The notes beneath the pieces are model-generated. The model made no database searches and was not told the origin of the DNA. It saw nothing but the letters and a program-made list of their open reading frames with translations. A stretch of DNA of 64,000 bases from Epiperipatus broadwayi (taxonomy: Eukaryota > Onychophora > Udeonychophora > Euonychophora > Peripatidae), in assembly GCA_028023455.1 (NCBI GenBank), contig JAQFVV010012497.1, positions 3,534,001 through 3,598,000 on the forward strand. The letters are read 5' to 3'. This document shows positions 62,061 through 64,000 of the stretch, piece by piece; positions within the stretch are counted from its first letter, which is position 1; each line of letters opens with the position of its first letter. A program made the position numbers and the translations under genes.

Positions 62061-64000
62061 TAATACTTCTAAATTTTGTAGCAAATGTTTAACGCTCTCC
62101 ATACATTTTTCTAATACAGTATAAGTTTGGAAAATTTTCTATGCATTTTTATATTTTATATCAAATTCTATCTCTAAAAGATATATAAACCTGTTGTAAA
62201 TAATATAATATTTCAATTTCTTATTCAAAACTTGTATTTATTATCTGAATTAATGCATATAAATTATATTTTAAAACCAATGTTTAGCTATTTATTTATA
62301 GTGTTTATCAAGGCTATAATACCATCAATCTAAAAAAAAAATACATACATAAATTGTAATAATAGAATATATTTTTTACATATTACTACGGTTTATATAT
62401 TTATTTATTTTTAATAATAAAAGTTTACATAGACTTTATAGATATAGATATTAAAAATTTAATAAGATTTTCCATATATATATATTTAATTAGAGCTCAG
62501 CCATGATTTAATGAATTATATCAGAAACTCTTTGTTTATAGGATCTGAGAAACGAAAATATTGTTTCTGAATGGTGTGATTTCAGTTTCCAATCCAGTTT
62601 TTAATTGGTTGTTTGCTTAGTTACATCATGGCTGATAATTATGACTACCAGTTAGTCAAAAGTATGTTCAGCATATTATTTACATATATCTAGCATATAT
62701 GTTTTGAAAGCAAAAACAAGTTTTTCTTAGGATATGCTTTGTATATATCATTTATTGAATTACATTATTTTTTAAGAAAAATTAAAATCTCCTGGAATTT
62801 AAAATGGTTTGATAATAACTGTTAAAATGGCAGAATTTAAACAATTTATATGTATTAGTACTACTCACTAATTGTCCTATGTTGTTTTGTTTAATTGAAT
62901 GATAGAATAGCTTACTTGAGAGATAAAGGTCTTTGGGCCTCAACTTTGCTCTACACTTTCAGTGCTAGAACATCATACAATTTCCTGAGCACTATATCAT
63001 CCAATTTCTTTTTTAAAATTTATTAATTAAAAAAAACTCATAAACGTAACTTCTATATATGAAATATATTCCAGTGCATTAATTCTCAATTAAGTCTGCT
63101 AAGGCATTGCAGTGTGATCTCCAAAGAGTTTACAAAAATTATAATTCAACTTTAAATTATTTTCTTCTTTTCTGAGTTAGCTTAATAAATGACTGTTAGT
63201 GAACACATACAGAAAGGGTAGATTTTTAAATATTCAGCTTTATTACTGCCTAGCATGCTTTTGATATATCTTGTATATCATATTTGTATATTATAGTACT
63301 ATGAACATGATATACATAATATATCAAAAGCATGCTAGGCAGTATTCACTTATAATTGTGTGTTTAAGATTTTATATGGAAAACTTTTTTCAATTACAAT
63401 AACCAGAACAGCAAATTTTTAATCAGATGAGATATTTAGAACAAATTGGTTTGAATCAACTGATAATTAAATTTATAGAGCAAAACTATTTTTACTTATC
63501 TTAAAATTCCTACAAATAAATGATCAAACATCAAATATATAATAATAGATAATTACATTACCAATTATATATAATAATCAAAGTGATGTACTCCAAGCAC
63601 GGTTAATATAAACAATTTAACTGCTCTCTATCATAATTCAGACACCTGATTTAGAATATATCATTAAAATATTTTAATACTAGTTAGTTTTATTGCATTA
63701 AAAAATTTATTATTGCTCAAATGTTATATTTATATAAATTTTATATAATTATTAATATTTTAGATGTAATGTAAAATGAGTTATGTCACATAACTATAGA
63801 CTGTTATCCAAGTAAAATATTCTCTTCTGAAAATATTTTACATTTCTATAAATCCATCTATTTCTTTCTCATTTCTTTCTTTTAACATATGTACTGGTTA
63901 AAATCGTGGGTTCATTCAACAAGACCTAGAATCCAAGCAAACGTATATCCATCTAGTATGTGCAAGATACATAAGTCAGGAACAATACCAAATATCAACC
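62061..64000. other. AT-rich DNA with one small hairpin
   Basis: The only structure is the inverted repeat at 63244-63343 (arms 63244-63281 and 63307-63343, sharing actgcctagcatgctttt). I see no gene to the end of the window. Confidence 0.5.
63244..63343. repeat. Short hairpin
   Basis: Arms of about 37 bp are inverted copies with only about two differences plus a 1-2 base indel, around a 25-bp loop. It may be a very small fold-back element or a remnant of a longer one. Confidence 0.8.

Overview
This is a very AT-rich (by eye about 70-75% A+T), gene-poor stretch of an animal nuclear genome. It has no operons, no bacterial ribosome-binding sites and no long open frames. It is packed with decayed retroelements typical of invertebrates: an RTE-type LINE, a second APE-endonuclease LINE, a Penelope-like element (PLE), tRNA-derived SINEs and many fold-back repeats. 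A 500-base run of N and a suspicious homopolymer-rich insert show it is a draft assembly. The mix fits a lophotrochozoan or other invertebrate, but the species cannot be named from the sequence. The window reads as intergenic or long-intron DNA; I found no complete protein-coding gene.

Layout. 1-9,200: a 500-bp composite trinucleotide microsatellite (899-1400) and unassigned AT-rich DNA with moderately complex unidentified segments. 9,300-11,300: a decayed + strand LINE with an RTE reverse-transcriptase fragment abutting it. 11,744-11,920: a retroelement fragment carrying a well-formed type I hammerhead ribozyme on the - strand. 16,800-18,230: PLE remains, with a GIY-YIG endonuclease on - and a reverse transcriptase on +, beside an inverted repeat with a hammerhead-like core. 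19,590-20,000: two more degenerate hammerhead-like motifs of the same repeat family. 23,150-24,430: a - strand LINE. 28,540-30,960: a - strand RTE element split by a 563-bp insertion whose inverted arms each carry a hammerhead-like motif; a perfect 15-bp target-site duplication flanks the insertion. 38,330-39,793: a + strand LINE running into the 500-N gap. 42,640-43,850: a CpG-retaining segment with candidate splice donors pointing outward on both strands, possibly a promoter. 47,253-47,822: a possible terminal exon. The rest is AT-rich DNA with hairpin (MITE-like) elements at 21.1, 36.6-37.4, 48.8, 53.8-54.2, 56.4-56.6 and 63.2 kb.

How the parts relate. The most interesting signal is a family of hammerhead-ribozyme-bearing repeats that share a 3' segment and sit in the same window as a Penelope-like element. 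PLEs and metazoan retrozymes are known to carry hammerhead motifs. Here some copies occur as inverted pairs forming long hairpins, and one such pair inserted into an RTE element as a single unit with a clean target-site duplication. All protein-coding retroelement sequence seen is broken by stops and frameshifts, so none of it appears autonomous now.
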